Of a stretch of 64,000 nt of DNA, positions 1 to 11,819 are shown piece by piece (positions within the stretch are counted from its first letter, which is position 1; every line of letters starts with the position of its first letter). The notes beneath the pieces were generated by a model that was not told the DNA's origin, searched no databases, and saw only the letters and a program-made list of their open reading frames with translations. The stretch is from Gari tellinella. Taxonomy: Eukaryota > Mollusca > Bivalvia > Cardiida > Psammobiidae. Made by a program: the position numbers and the translations under genes. The DNA lies in NCBI GenBank assembly GCA_922989275.2, contig OV277872.1:29967619-30031618 (forward strand). The letters are read 5' to 3'.

Positions 1-38
1 TGGTGCGAGGAGCATCTTAGACTCAATCTTCGAGGGGA

Positions 39-291
39 TTAACCCTTTACCTGATAGCATTGTTTCTAGTATTGAAGATATGTGACTACTTAAAGCAGGT
101 TGAAAGTAAAGCAGAATGCGCCCTAAGGCGCATTCTGCTTTACTTTCAGCCTGCTTTAAGCTATTCACTGCTAGAATAAGGAAAGTATTAAATATGACAC
201 ATATTCATTACGGTATAATTTGGAACTATTTTCTTCAGCGGATGAATAAAATGAATGCGCTAAAAGCCGCTTCTATAAGGTAAAGGGTTAA
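39..291. mobile_element. MITE family A (TTAACCC termini), full copy
   Basis: The element begins TTAACCCTTTACC and ends with the inverted form GGTAAAGGGTTAA, so it has about 13-bp terminal inverted repeats with TTAA at each edge. Its centre (about 92-165) is a nearly perfect long hairpin, beginning CTTAAAGCAGG and ending CCTGCTTTAAG around a CCCTAAGGCG loop region. Two further full copies lie at 11558 and 21399, and fragments at about 530, 15227, 25650, 39600, 40670 and 63500. It encodes no protein. TTAA edges are typical of piggyBac- or Kolobok-type target duplications, but the family is not proven. Confidence 0.8.
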
Positions 292-529
292 TGGCGTCCA
301 CCAGGCTCTTCTTGAGAACGAGATCCGGTATACATTACGGTATACTACACGGAACATGCCAAGAGAAAGACCGCCGCCGCCTTGGATCCTCTTTGGATTC
401 GGAGGTTAACCTATTGCTCCAAAAATATGCACTTTAAAATGTATTCCTTGTCTGACAAAAATAAATCCACTCTATACAGTCATGGAGTTATGCATTCTAA
501 CAATATAATATGTTAATACCATTACATCT

Positions 530-625
530 TCTAGCATATAGAAGGCTGAAAGTAAATCAGAAAACGCCTTAATGTGCATTATCCTTTACTTTAACCTGCT
601 TAAAAGGTCATCTATCTTCAAAACA
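530..625. repeat. Decayed hairpin fragment of MITE family A
   Basis: The arms GGCTGAAAGTAAA and TTTACTTTAACCTGC still face each other, but the terminal repeats are not recognisable. It matches the central hairpin and the right spacer (GTCATCT...CTTCAAAAC) of family A. Confidence 0.6.
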
Positions 626-860
626 AAAAAACTGATATTATACAAGTGTCGAACGGCACGTCTTAAAGCCGCATTGTGTTTTTGAGAAACCTGCATAAAA
701 CGGTTGTTTGGGGTCCCATTTGAACTACGTAGGACGTGATTCTTTCACAAAAACCGGCTTTATCTAAGAAATTCGCTTTTTAAATTGTATTTATAATATT
801 TTTGTGCTGCACAAATTAAAAAGCCTCCCTTGTGAATGGAAAGAAGGACAACTCTGTAAA

Positions 861-1064
861 TACAGGGCTCCAGATAACGGAAGTATTTCGAAAAACTAAA
901 ATCTTTATTTCTGCTTTTAAACCCAATGGTGTCATACTCATTAAAATTGCCTCGAAGAGACGGTTTAATCAGTAGTAACACCATAGCATTCGGTGCTGAA
1001 ATGAGTGAGAAAATGTTAGATTAGTTCAGATTACTCCCGGTTACATGTGTATAGCTGGAGCACT
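861..1064. mobile_element. MITE family S (GGTTCCAGATAA termini), decayed copy
   Basis: The left end resembles TACAGGGCTCCAGATAACGG, and the interior (CTAAAATCTTTATTTCTGC, then a hairpin around GTCATACTCATTAAAAT) matches the better copy at 17308-17627. The right end is degraded. A further fragment of the same interior lies near 29272-29360. Confidence 0.55.
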
Positions 1065-1185
1065 GAGAATTACCCTGTTAACCTTTATTCTGCTGCACAG
1101 ACGTCTGCTTTGACATTGTCGTCTGCAAAATTTGTTCAGTTTAGATTTATGCATTGTTTTAATTAAACAAACCTTAAGACGAGTG

Positions 1186-1250
1186 TCAAACAGTTTGGAT
1201 CCAGATGAGACGCCGCGTTACGCGGCGTCTTTCTAGATTCAAACAGTTTG
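1186..1250. repeat. Central hairpin of P/Q-type MITE
   Basis: CAGTTTGGATCCAGATGAGACG is followed by CCGCGTTACGCGG and a roughly complementary right arm ending TTCAAACAGTTTG. This is the hairpin module seen in many MITEs of this window. The outer terminal repeats are not visible here. Confidence 0.65.
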
Positions 1251-1377
1251 TAAACTCCCGTAAAGTTACGACCAATTGGCACAGGGTTAAACACTACTTG
1301 ATCCAGTGACAACGTGTACATATTATTCACCATGGGTAAGCGATTGAAAACATTACGGAGGATCTATACCTTGACTG

Positions 1378-1850
1378 TTTCAGCCTTGTCCGCTCTCTAA
1401 CTCAAACTCTTCTTTTTTGATCTTCACCAATCTTGCTACAAATGTTTATTAGTATAGAATCTAGGTCAGGTTCAATAACTAGCAAAATCGCATAAGGCAT
1501 GTCTGAGTTATTGTCCTTGAATAATTAAAAAATCACTTTCAGCATTTTCTGCTCTCTAACACAAACACTTTTTATTGGAACATCACCAAACTTGCTGACA
1601 ACGTGTATTGGTATTAAATTTAGGTCAAGGAAAAAAAGTATTTGTGCCAGAGAGCAAAAAATGGTGAAACAGTCCTTTTTAATACATAAAGGGCAATAAC
1701 TAAGATAATCCTTATCGGATTTTAGTAATAATCACACTGGACCTAGATTTTATATAAATAAAGCATTTCAGCAAGTTTGGTGAAGATCCGATGAAAACTC
1801 ATTGTGTTAGAGAGCAAAAAAGGCTGAAACAGCCATTTTTTAATAATTAA
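1378..1850. repeat. Diverged direct and inverted repeat block
   Basis: The motif CTCTCTAACTCAAAC, then TTCACCAATCTTGC, then AGAATCTAGGTCA recurs at about 1395 and 1550, and again on the opposite strand at about 1735-1820 (GACCTAGATTT ... AGCAAGTTTGGTGAAGAT ... TGTTAGAGAG). It looks like the remains of a foldback or tandem element. No coding frame persists. Confidence 0.5.
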
Positions 1851-2599
1851 AGGGCTATTACTCCAACATGTCTCATGCGATTTTAGTAGGATTCAAAAAA
1901 GTGTGATAGTCTAACTGACTGATGGATGGACGGGCGAAGGTAGATAGCGTTTGCACACGGTGAAATTGAATCCGGCTGTATCACGTGATACTAAGCCGTG
2001 TGGTAATGTTTATATCAGACGTTCTATTTTCGGTTTGTTATGATTTTAAATCGCCCTTTTTGGTGATTTAGGTCCGTCATCATCATTTCATAGATCAGTT
2101 GGCCCATAAGAATGTTCAAACATTATTATTAGCCATTATTGTATTTCAAACATTAAGAAAAGGTCTGAAAACACAATGGGACTTTAACATTAAACAAAAT
2201 CATTGTAACGGATCACAGAAGTTGTTTACGTACATATACAGTGGCGAATACGTTATTTTTTTCCCGCTCAAACACAGACGATAAAATGAAGTAATGACAA
2301 GTTTTCGACAATTCTGAAAGTTGATTGTAACCATGCCGGTAACTACTTTGGAACTTGTTCAGACGACGGGTTATCTGATGTTTGATCTGACTCCATACTG
2401 TTTGCAATAGAAATCATAGTTTTAGCATAAATGGGTTTATTGGGAAAATAACGTTTTATCAACTGTATTGAATAGACCATATCTTAAATACACAGTAACA
2501 TAACCGAAATGTGCAACCTTATATTCGTATTCATAAATAATATAACGCCATTATATACCTCGTTCACCAGATATGCAACTTAATTGTTTCGTTCTTAGG

Positions 2600-3677
2600 G
2601 TCGCCGCGTACTTCATTCTCAGTGTTGTTATACTTTCTGGTCCTTTGGAATCATTGATTTCAGCGCATTTACAGTTGAAAGTTGAATTCCGCTTAAGCCG
2701 GTGCTAGGGGGCGTGAGCACTGTTGCATATTTCAGTATTGCTCATGAACAGACTCAATTAAACCGAGTCTGCAATTTTCAGTATTTGCTTTGTTTTCTGT
2801 GCTTTCAGAGGATCTCCCCTTATTTAGATTTATATAATTCACAACAGCAGATGTTAAGTGCTTGTGTGGCGGCTGTAAAAAGTCGCCCCGTACTTCATTC
2901 TCAGTGTTGTTATACTTTCTGGTCCTTTGGAATCATTGATTTCAGCGCATTTACAGTTGAAAGTTGAATTCCGCTTAAGCCGGTGCTAGGGGGTGTGAGC
3001 ATTGTTTCATATTTCAGTTTTGCTCATGAACAGACTCAATTAAACCGAGTCTGCAATTTTCAGTATTTGCTTTGTTTTCTGTGCTTTCAGAGGATCTCCC
3101 CTTATTTAGATTTATATAATTCACAACAGCCGATGTTAAGTGCTTGTGTGGCGGCTGTAAAAAGTCGCCCCGTACTTCATTCTCAGTGTTGTTATACTTT
3201 CTGGTCCTTTGGGATCATTGATTTCAGCGCATTTACAGTTGAAAGTTGAATTCCGCTTAAGCCGGTGCTAGGGGGCGTGAGCACTGTTGCATATTTCAGT
3301 ATTGCTCATGAACAGACTCAATTAAACCGAGTCTGCAATTTTCAGTATTTGCTTTGTTTTCTGTGCTTTCAGAGGATCTCCCCTTATTTAGATTTATATA
3401 ATTCACAACAGCAGATGTTAAGTGCTTGTGTGGCGGCTGTAAAAAGTCGCCCCGTACTTCATTCTCAGTGTTGTTATACTTTCTGGTCCTTTGGAATCAT
3501 TGATTTCAGCGCATTTACAGTTGAAGGTTGAATTCCGCTTAAGCCGGTGCTAGGGGGCGTGAGCACTGTTGCATATTTCAGTATTGCTCATGAACAGACT
3601 CAATTAAACCGAGTCTGCAATTTTCAGTATTTGCTTTGTTTTCTGTGCTTTCAGAGGATCTCCCCTTATTTAGATTT
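2600..3677. repeat. 282-bp tandem satellite, about 3.8 units
   Basis: Units repeat every 282 bp: the phrase CCGGTGCTAGGGGGCGTGAGC or its near-identical form recurs at 2699, 2981, 3263 and 3545. Units differ by only a few bases. Because 282 is divisible by three, each unit shows the same 88-codon open frame ending at a TGA, but this is a by-product of the repeat and not a gene. The last unit is cut off at about 3677. A partial, more diverged unit sits alone at 63219-63402, and a short echo (TTTCTGTGCTTTCAAAGGAT) lies near 51415, so the unit was probably part of a dispersed repeat before local amplification. Confidence 0.9.
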
Positions 3678-3844
3678 GTATACACGAATAGTATGTGCCC
3701 TTAAAGGACAATCCGTAAACGCATTCAACGTATTCTAGTTTAAATATAGTGTGTTTCCGAAAAATGATAAGTAATAACCAAAATAATACCAATGACTTGG
3801 CATAATCGTTCATCTTGCAATAATTAAAAAAAAGAAGTATTAAA

Positions 3845-3912
3845 CACTTTGTAAAACAGTCTGGATCATGATCAGACGCCGTGTGATACAGCGTCTGAAC
3901 AGGATTTAACTT
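3845..3912. repeat. Central hairpin of P/Q-type MITE
   Basis: AACAGTCTGGATCATGATCAG and ACGCCGTGTGATACAGCGTC form the diverged arm-loop-arm of the common hairpin module. The surrounding sequence is too decayed to set the ends. Confidence 0.5.
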
Positions 3913-3919
3913 GTTTGAC

Positions 3920-6120
3920 AATGCAAACGAAAGTCATCTAGGTATGGTGTACCAACAAGGTGCTCGGGCACGATTTAGAAAAAAGCTATTCAAATAAATA
4001 CACTACAAAAGTATTAGGAAATCCCCATAATAGTTTTTGTATTTAAATTAGATATGCACCTGTATTAGAACGAATGGCCGAAATAAATAGAGTTGCCTCT
4101 GTTTCGAACTACATATATTAGGAGTTGTCGCTCAAATCTAAAAAAAAAAAAGGTGTTATTAGTATGCAATGCAAATCCATGTACAGATGTATACCAGCTA
4201 TCCATGCCTTTTACATGTATCACACATAGCTAAATAGTTTAACTGCCAATCCAGAAGTCGTGAGTTTAACCTCCACCCTGTCGGAGCATGTCCTTCGAGC
4301 GAGACTTTAAACCAATCCCTATGTATCAGTGATATACACTCTGTGTGCAAAAGAAACATCTGTAGGATAAAACCTATGCAGAAAGCTTTTAAAGAAATGT
4401 TCTGCATTATTTATATACTGCATAAACTCTATTAACTACCCAGCACGAAAACAACTAACTTTGCAAATATATCGGACCCTAAAGTAACAAATATATTGAA
4501 CTGTTTGTTATTCTTGTATGTGTTTTATTTAATATTCGCTGATATCCTACACATGAACATGTAGCTACCTGCATCCTATATCCACTACATAGATAATGTT
4601 TGTAATGCCGTGCTTAGTGTACCTACTATTGAAGATACAGTGCCATTAAAAATTTAGATGCGACGAGGCGAAGCCGAGTTCACAAGGCATAACGAATTAG
4701 TTTTTCAGACTACCTTTGATTTGAAGCATTTCAAGTTTCATTTATACTTTATATAAACTATATGAATTACTCCACTTAAAGCTCTAAACAATATTCTTTT
4801 TTGTATTTTGCATACGTTTCATTCTATTCTTATTATTCTAAATCTATAAATATAAGTAATAGTCAAGGTTTGTATCCTATTGTTGTTAAAATAAAAATTA
4901 AAACATGGCATATGACGCAACTTCAGCACCTGGAAGGAAGGTATAAAAATAAACAATAAAAAAGCAAAAGTCTCGTAAAAAGTACAGCATCACTATATTC
5001 TCACGAGACGGCTTCTTTTAATATCAACAATTTACACGCATGATAGCATGATTTTGGGATAACGTAATTCTTTCTTAGAAACAACTACAACATGCTATAG
5101 AAAAATTGTCTCACATCATTTCTAAACAGTATTTCAAATATGTAATCTTCTACACGTATCATATTGTATACTTTTCTGTCATAGATCTATATATTAACCG
5201 TTTACACCGTATATATACTTTTTTAACTCGTTAAAGGTGTTCGAACAAAGGTCCGATTGTTCCAAAATTAGCACAAATTGTGATGAAACAAACTATATGA
5301 ATTACCTCCCTTTAAAAGAAAACAGAAACAATTCCTTTTTAGCGTTTACATCTTTTTTCTTTTGTGTTTTATCTTATTTAAGAATTTTAGGCCGATCAAG
5401 CATTAATTATCTGCATGCATTTTTATAAATGTTCTTCGTAAAACAAAAAATGGTTATCATGGGTTGAAAAAAATCCCTATGCTTCATGCAAAGAAATTAA
5501 CTCTTGTAAAAGACCTAATATGAATTTGGGGCAATTTTACCTACCAAATATGGTATTTGTTAGGTATTCTCGTGACATCGATTAACCAATGTGATGTCTA
5601 GAATTTAGTAGGAGGTAATATAACTCAAAATAAATCGGTCCTAGGCCAATTAACGATGATCATCGAGACGCCATTTTGGCGGGTATTTGATATTCTTCTT
5701 CCATTTGTCTGGTGCTCGTAGTATTTGCGATTGACTAATGACGTTCCATGCTGTGCGCAGGTACATGTACGTTCGTCTATCTTGACGGTGCGGCAGTGAC
5801 TATAGCACATGTTTAAAGTCACTACGATTAACCGATGGTTTCAGTTAGTTAAATTGATACTCGTTTTACGGTGCATATTGATGTTACAAGATGTATGTAT
5901 TACTTAAATGAAAGTAATATCATATTCAGTCGTCGCAGCGAAATTGTATGATACTCGTACAGCCATCAAAAAGTCGTTTCTTTGACCGTCGACCAATGAG
6001 AGCTTGGTACTAGATGCCCGATCTAGCTATTTTAAGACATCGTCGATCAAATAACGTACGACTTTATATAAGCACATGCTTACAGTAATGACACAGGTCA
6101 GACGTTAAATAGCAAGGCGG
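3920..6120. other. AT-rich stretch without a recognised gene
   Basis: I see only short open frames, poly-A runs and no convincing splice-flanked coding block, TIR pair or RNA gene here. Confidence 0.5.
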
Positions 6121-6125
6121 CAGAT

Positions 6126-6372
6126 CTGGTCCCGAGGTTATAAAACTTAAAACGAACTCTGTGCTCAAAACTCAGTTTCGATAACAGGCTTTAGTTTTTA
6201 CAAAACACGTTTTATTTGGGGGTTTTAACCTCATTTCGATACATTATTACAGTATAATTATGTATGAAAATACTAGAAATAAAATAAAATGCTTGCCGAT
6301 AAGTTATGTACTGAGAAAAATTCTGAGTTTTGAGCACAGAGTTCGTTTTAAGTTTTATAACCTTGGGGCCAG
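6126..6372. mobile_element. Foldback element with about 47-bp near-perfect TIRs
   Basis: The left arm (CTGGTCCCGAGGTTATAAAA onward) is the reverse complement of the right arm (ending TTTTATAACCTTGGGGCCAG) over about 47 bp with two mismatches, and the inner 41 bp are identical. About 150 bp of AT-rich spacer separates the arms. The identity of the arms implies a young element or selection for pairing. Its right end abuts MITE family G at 6365. Confidence 0.8.
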
Positions 6373-6618
6373 GGAAATGTTTCATAAAACTTCGGACGGC
6401 AACTGTTGTCGTACGTCAGATTATAAACGTTTTAATTAATTATTTATTTCTCCATCTAATCCTGTCTTGTGACATCTCTTTGGAATCGTCTTCAAAAGAC
6501 GATTCCAAAGAGATGGCACAAGAAAGGATTAGGTAAAGAAATCAGGAAATAATGGGGTTTTTTTTAAGTTTTGACTAACGACCGGTTTTTTTTGTATGAA
6601 GTTTTATGAAACGGGCCA
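6365..6618. mobile_element. MITE family G (GGGCCCGTTTCATAAAAC termini)
   Basis: The termini read inward TTTCATAAAACTTCG and, on the right, GAAGTTTTATGAAACGGGCC. A central palindrome carries CTTTGGAATCGTCTT and its complement. Related copies are at 20862 and 31672, with a half-terminus near 50662. The left end is diverged where it meets the foldback element. Confidence 0.7.
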
Positions 6619-6787
6619 CAGGAGAGAGCAATCTGTTTGCTTCTTATTCCGATATTTCATTAATTTCGATTTTTTAAACATTTCAACGCCTCCTTTTTCT
6701 CATTTGCAAATAGTTGCTTGTCTGCAACAATTCTCAAAGGTACTTTGAATACATTTTCGTTCAGAAACTATAATCAGAGTAGTAGTA

Positions 6788-7132
6788 CAGTGTTCCATCC
6801 CGACCACGGCCCTCCCAACAGCGATTCCCTCCCTTGTCGTAGGTTCCTAAACAGGACAATTATGTCTAACTATTTTACAGCTGTAATATCGTCTGCTTTA
6901 AGTTGTCGTTTGCTGTTTTTCTCAAAGTTACATATTGGATATTTTGACAGAAAAAAAACTTAATCAAGAGTGACAAACAGCTTGAATCCAAATCAGACGC
7001 GTTACGCGGCGTCTGATCTGGATTCAAGTTATTTGCAAATTTAAAATAATTCCCCTCTATATAACGACTCCCTCCAAACAACGTACACAGTTTGTGTCTC
7101 CCACTGGGTGTCGTTGTAGAGAGGGAGCGCTG
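6788..7132. mobile_element. MITE family P (CAGTGTTCCCTCC termini), TA flanked
   Basis: The termini are CAGTGTTCCATCCC and GAGGGAGCGCTG, each flanked by TA, as expected of Tc1/mariner-type transposition. The interior holds the hairpin around CAGACGCGTTACGCGGCGTC with arms GCTTGAATCCA / TGGATTCAAG. Copies: 27222, 28372, 30708 and 34500 (interrupted). Confidence 0.75.
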
Positions 7133-7469
7133 TATTAGGTAGTGTTTTCAAATAACCCCGCCACGTATATGATTTCAGCCACATTAATAACAGCGTTAAC
7201 TGGTTTCTCCCCTCGCAGAATGAACCCTCCAATCTCATGCTATGACATAATATTATCTAATATGTGTCTAACGTTCAATCAAAATAATTGCATAGCTTAA
7301 AACAGTTTCATTGACATTGAACATCATTGAAAATACAGTTTATTATTTATTCAGCTACCATTAATATTGCAGAAGAAACACTTTTATGCATTTTACCAGT
7401 TCTTTCAGGCCAGAGCTAACGCCAAAAGCTCCAGTTCGAGCCTTTTGTGATATTTCTGTCCTACTTAAA

Positions 7470-7663
7470 CAGTGGAGAATTCTTACCCAATAATCGCGTT
7501 TACGTTAAATCTAACCGGCGTCTGACCAGGCTCCAAACTGTTGCCAGTCAGATTTAGATAAATATTCAGAATTGTCAAGTTATCATTTTCGACATTTCAT
7601 TGCAATGTGTGTTTGCGTTTAGTTCGCGTTTAAACGGGAAAGAATTAAACGTTTGCTCCACTG
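7470..7663. mobile_element. MITE family Q (CAGTGGAGAA termini), internally deleted
   Basis: It starts CAGTGGAGAATTCTTACCC and ends GTTTGCTCCACTG. The subterminal AAACGCGTTTACG-type motif and TGCGTTTAAACGGGAAAGAA are present, but half of the central hairpin is missing. Confidence 0.65.
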
Positions 7664-7688
7664 TTGCAATAACATATGTTTTAGAATA

Positions 7689-7937
7689 CAGTGGAGAAAA
7701 ACGTTATGCTTTTTACCAATAGACGCGTTTACGTTAAAACTATTTTTCCATTGCAAACAGTTGGGAGCCAGATCAGACGCCGGGTTACCCGGCGTCTGAT
7801 CAGGCTCCAAACTGTTTATCACTCAGATTAAAATGAACAGTTAGAATTATCAAAATGTTGTCATTTTCTCCATTTTAGTGTGTTGCGTTTGCGTTGTGTT
7901 TGCGTTTAAACGGGAAAGAATAACGTCTTCTCCACTG
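7689..7937. mobile_element. MITE family Q, full copy
   Basis: The termini CAGTGGAGAAAAACGTTAT and GAATAACGTCTTCTCCACTG are inverted repeats. The centre is a perfect hairpin CAGACGCCGGG-TTA-CCCGGCGTCTG with outer arms TTGGGAGCCAGAT / AGGCTCCAAA. TA precedes the left end. This is one of at least eight copies in the window. Confidence 0.8.
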
Positions 7938-7940
7938 TTG

Positions 7941-8100
7941 CAATAACATATATGTTAGAGTACATCGAAGCATCATATTGCAATAACATATATTTTAGAG
8001 TACATCGAAGAATCATATCGCAATAACATATATTTTAGAGTGCATCGAAGCATCATATTGCAATAACATATATTTTAGAGTACACTGGAGCAAAATATTT
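7941..8100. repeat. 40-bp tandem array, four units
   Basis: CAATAACATATATTTTAGAG recurs at 7941, 7981, 8021 and 8061, exactly 40 bp apart, with the rest of the unit TACATCGAAGCATCATATTG. It starts at the right terminus of the family Q element. The same words occur once in the short gap between two Q elements (about 7664-7688), so the array probably grew from Q-flanking DNA by slippage. Confidence 0.85.
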
Positions 8101-8739
8101 AGTGGTCGATTATCATATGATTTACTGTATTAACACGTAACGTGCTAAGCGCGACCTGGCTAACATTTGCAAACAATTTGGATCCAAACTGTTTGTCACT
8201 CATATTAAACTATTCTTCAGTTTCTTTTTTCGCAGGGAAAATATTTGAAGCACACTACAATTTAGCATGATATAGGTTAAGTTACATTTCAAAGAAACAA
8301 TCTTTAAACCTATCGATCGTTTTCTCATTCGAAGTGCTGCACTATTGATAATGTCAGATATATTATGTGTATGTGTTGAATAGGTAGTGTAGTCCCAAAA
8401 TTATGTTTGCTTTGATGGAAATAGATACTAAACAATGACGTTCCTTCTCCTATTTTACTACTGCTCCATCGTTAGCAAACAACTATATTCTGAATTTGCT
8501 GTAATTGAATGCACATTGGCAAATATGCTTTCTGATCAGGTTCCAAACTGTTTGCCACTCAGATCATTAGATGGTTCTAGAAATTGGCATTTTCTTGTTT
8601 AACCATTTCCTCCCTGAAACCTAAAATAGACAATTCTAGTTTTCAATTTAGTCTAGTCCATTTTTTATCTTTTTATGGTTGATTTTTATAATAAATGTAA
8701 AGATGACAAGCATTGTAGACCCTGATCAGAGGGCTCCTA

Positions 8740-10587
8740 ACATCCCGGTTACACAGACGGTCGGGCTTTAATCGGTACTCAATCGGTCTAATTATTTGCC
8801 GTTTTGATCGGTTGTCATAAGTGATTTAATTTCAGGTTTTCTGTGTAACCGGGTATCGGTTGGCCACCGATTGGCGACTCATGAAATCCAATGGGCCACC
8901 GAATAAAAGCGCCCAACAACCGATCAATAATCGATAAATACCGATTAAACACCGATGAACTGCTGGCGGCAACAAATTGATCACCAATTGATCACCGATT
9001 GAACTGCCATTAACAACCGATGAAAACCCACGAGATCCCGCGTTTTAATTATCATCTTTTTTCATCGGTGGTAAGTATCAGTTCATCGTAGCTTTATCGG
9101 TGGTTTATCGGTGACTCGTCGGTGATATCGGTAGTAGACAGGTTGTCAATCGGTTATTTGTAAAATATTTTCACCGATCGAAAATGTTTAACACGTTTAC
9201 ACCCCGGTAACACCCCGGTTACACAGACGGTCGGACTTAAATCGGTACCCAATCGGTTAAATTATTTGCTGTTGTGATCGGTTGTCATAAGTGATTTAAT
9301 TTCAGGCTTTCTGTGTAACCGGGTATCGGTGATGAATATTTGTTCATCGGTCAAACGCCACCCCGCCCCCGATTGGCCACCGATTGGCGACTCATGAAAT
9401 CCAATGGGCCACCGATTAAGAGCGCTCAACAACCTATCAATAATCGATGAATACCGATAAAACACCGATGAAATGCTGGCGGCAACCGATTGATCACCGA
9501 TTGAACTGCCATTAACAACCGATGAAAACCAACGAGATCCCGCGTTTTATTTCTCATATTTTTTTCATCGTTGGTAAGCATCAATTCATCGGTGGTGTAT
9601 CGGTGGTTTATCGGTGACCCGTAGGTGATATCGGTAGTAGACAGGTTGTCAATCGGTTATTGTTAAAAACGACCGATCTATCACCGATGGCTCTGTGTAA
9701 CACCCCGGTTATGCCACGGTCACAGGTTGTCAATCGGTTATTTGTAAAATATTTTCACCGATCGAGAATTTTAAGCACGTTTAAAAATAGGTGGCCAATA
9801 GGTGATGTCGGTAGTAAATAGCTTGTCATTGGTCCCCTCCCTAATTTGGCGAAAAAAACAACCGATCTATCACCGATGGCTCTGTGTTACCGGGGTGTAA
9901 ATTACACAGAGCCATCGGTGATAGATCGGTTGTTAATTTCGCCAAACTAGGGAGGGGACCGATGAAAACCTTTTTACTACCGACATCACCTATTGACCAC
10001 CTGTTTTCCACCTATCAATAGCTATTAGGTAAAGATGAGTTTCGTCGGTGAAAATTCACCGATTGGACATTTTAAACGTGTTTAAAATTCTCGATTGGTG
10101 AAAATATTTTACAAATAACCGATTGACAACCTTTCTACTACCGATATCACCGACGAGTCACCGATAAACCACCGATACACCACCGATGAATTGATGCTTA
10201 CCAACGATGAAAAAAGATGAGAATAAAAACGCGGGATCTCGTCGGTTTTCATCGGTTGTTAATGGCAGTTAAATCGGTGATCAATTTGTGATCAATCGGT
10301 TGTCGCCAGCATTTCATCGGTGTTTTATCGGTATTAATCGATTATTGAACGGTTGTTGGGCGTTTTTAATCGGCGGCCCATTGGATTTCATGAGTCGCCA
10401 ATCGGTGGCCAATCGGTGGACAATTGGAGGCGGGGTGGCGTTTGACCGATTGAACAATTATTCATCACCGATACCCGGTTACACAGAAAGCCTGAAATTA
10501 AATCACGTATGACAACCGATCAAAACAGCAAAAAATTAGACCAATTGGGTACCGATTTAAGCCCGACCGTTTGTGTAACCGGGGTGT
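8740..10587. mobile_element. Cluster of CCGAT-rich TIR elements (family C), four nested copies
   Basis: The outer termini are ACATCCCGGTTACACAGA and, inverted, TGTGTAACCGGGGTGT, both flanked by TA. Internal boundaries are visible at 9210 (a new ACACCCCGGTTACACAGA start), 9700, and 9898/9903 where two copies meet head to head, the last lying on the opposite strand. The body has no coding capacity and consists of degenerate repeats of CACCGAT spaced about 11 bp; for example, around 10148-10190 four successive units begin CACCGA. The cluster interrupts an older hairpin repeat: GACCCTGATCAGAGGGCTCC lies just left of it and CCCCTCTGACCAGGGTCTAC just right. Confidence 0.75.
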
Positions 10588-10789
10588 TAAGAACCCCTCT
10601 GACCAGGGTCTACACTGTTTGCAAAGGACAAGTGTCCTCCTCAGAGGTACACTGTTTGCAAAGGACGCATATAAGAGTGACTAGGGTTCAAAGAGTTAAC
10701 CATATTTTAATACAAATAGCATGATAACTGATCGGTACACAAATTCTACAAAGTTTGAAGGTTTATTGCCGTGCGTTGCGTTTCGTTTG

Positions 10790-11555
10790 CGTTTAAACGG
10801 GGAAGAATAACGTATTCTACACTGTATGGTATAGCTGTAGGCTAAACGGCGGGCAGAACTAAAGGAAATTTAATATTGGTCTTACAAGTGAGTCTTTTGT
10901 TAATAATTTCTAATAAATGTGTATGAAAGCTGACTGTTTGGTACAGTCGAAGTTGTGTAAAATCTGTCAACCTAAAGACGTTACATGAGTATCTGCTAAA
11001 ACAGGTAATTGGTTAATGTAGGTCAATCAGAAACTTGGTATTTAATTTTGGTTGAATTTGGTATGTTTAAATAAGAACCTGGCTTTAAAGATAACAATGT
11101 TAATCAAGACATAGCGCTGAGTTCAGTTTAACTGTACCAGTTTAATAGCAAAATATCAATTCATTATGCTTTGGCGAGAGACATAATTGTAATTAAAAAA
11201 GTAAAATATAAACAGGCAATATAGTACACGGGTAATTATATCGAAACTTGTATAAGTCAGGCATTAATTGACTACCGTAACTTCACTCGCCTAGGACCGT
11301 TAAAACATAGTCTATTATATTACATCATTGTAATGGCATGCTGCAGCTTAAAACAAAATATAGGAGTCACCTGCCTTAAGCACTGACACGCTGTCCTCAT
11401 TTATTGTTGTAATAGAGAGGTTTGATTGTATATATTGGCAGCCATAGGGACACGTAACAGCTAATTACATGAAAAAAGTAATGTAACGAACTGTTAATCT
11501 CACTATCAATATGCCAGCTAGAGGTTTAAAAAATACTGCTGAATATGCGTCGTCT
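10790..11555. other. No gene or structured repeat recognised
   Basis: The stretch is AT-rich with short frames only. A family Q right-terminal scrap (GTTTAAACGGGGAAGAATAA) lies at about 10790-10825. Confidence 0.5.
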
Positions 11556-11557
11556 GA

Positions 11558-11810
11558 TGAACCCCTTCCCCCATAGAAGCGACTTTTAGCGTATTTAATT
11601 TATTCCTTCGCTGAGGAAAATAGTTCCAGTTTATACTCTCATGAACAATTACCATAACAAATATTATATATAGCCTTACAGATGGTAGTTTAAAGCAGGC
11701 TTAAAGTAAAGCAGAATGTGCCTTAAGGCACATTCTGCTTTACTTTCAACCTGCTTGAAGTGGTCACCTGTTTTTCAAAACTAGAAACAGGCTATGGGGT
11801 AAAGGGTTAA
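11558..11810. mobile_element. MITE family A, full copy (reverse orientation)
   Basis: It reads inward from a degraded ACCCCTTCCCCC left end to a good GGGTAAAGGGTTAA right end, with the perfect central hairpin CAGAATGTGCCTTAAGGCACATTCTG. It shows the same internal words as the copy at 39, on the other strand. Confidence 0.75.
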
Positions 11811-11819
11811 ACTTAACTT

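Noticed and set aside
8740..10587. CRISPR-like array because of regular short repeats
   Set aside because: The units are degenerate, have no spacers of constant length, and lie in TIR-bounded eukaryotic elements.
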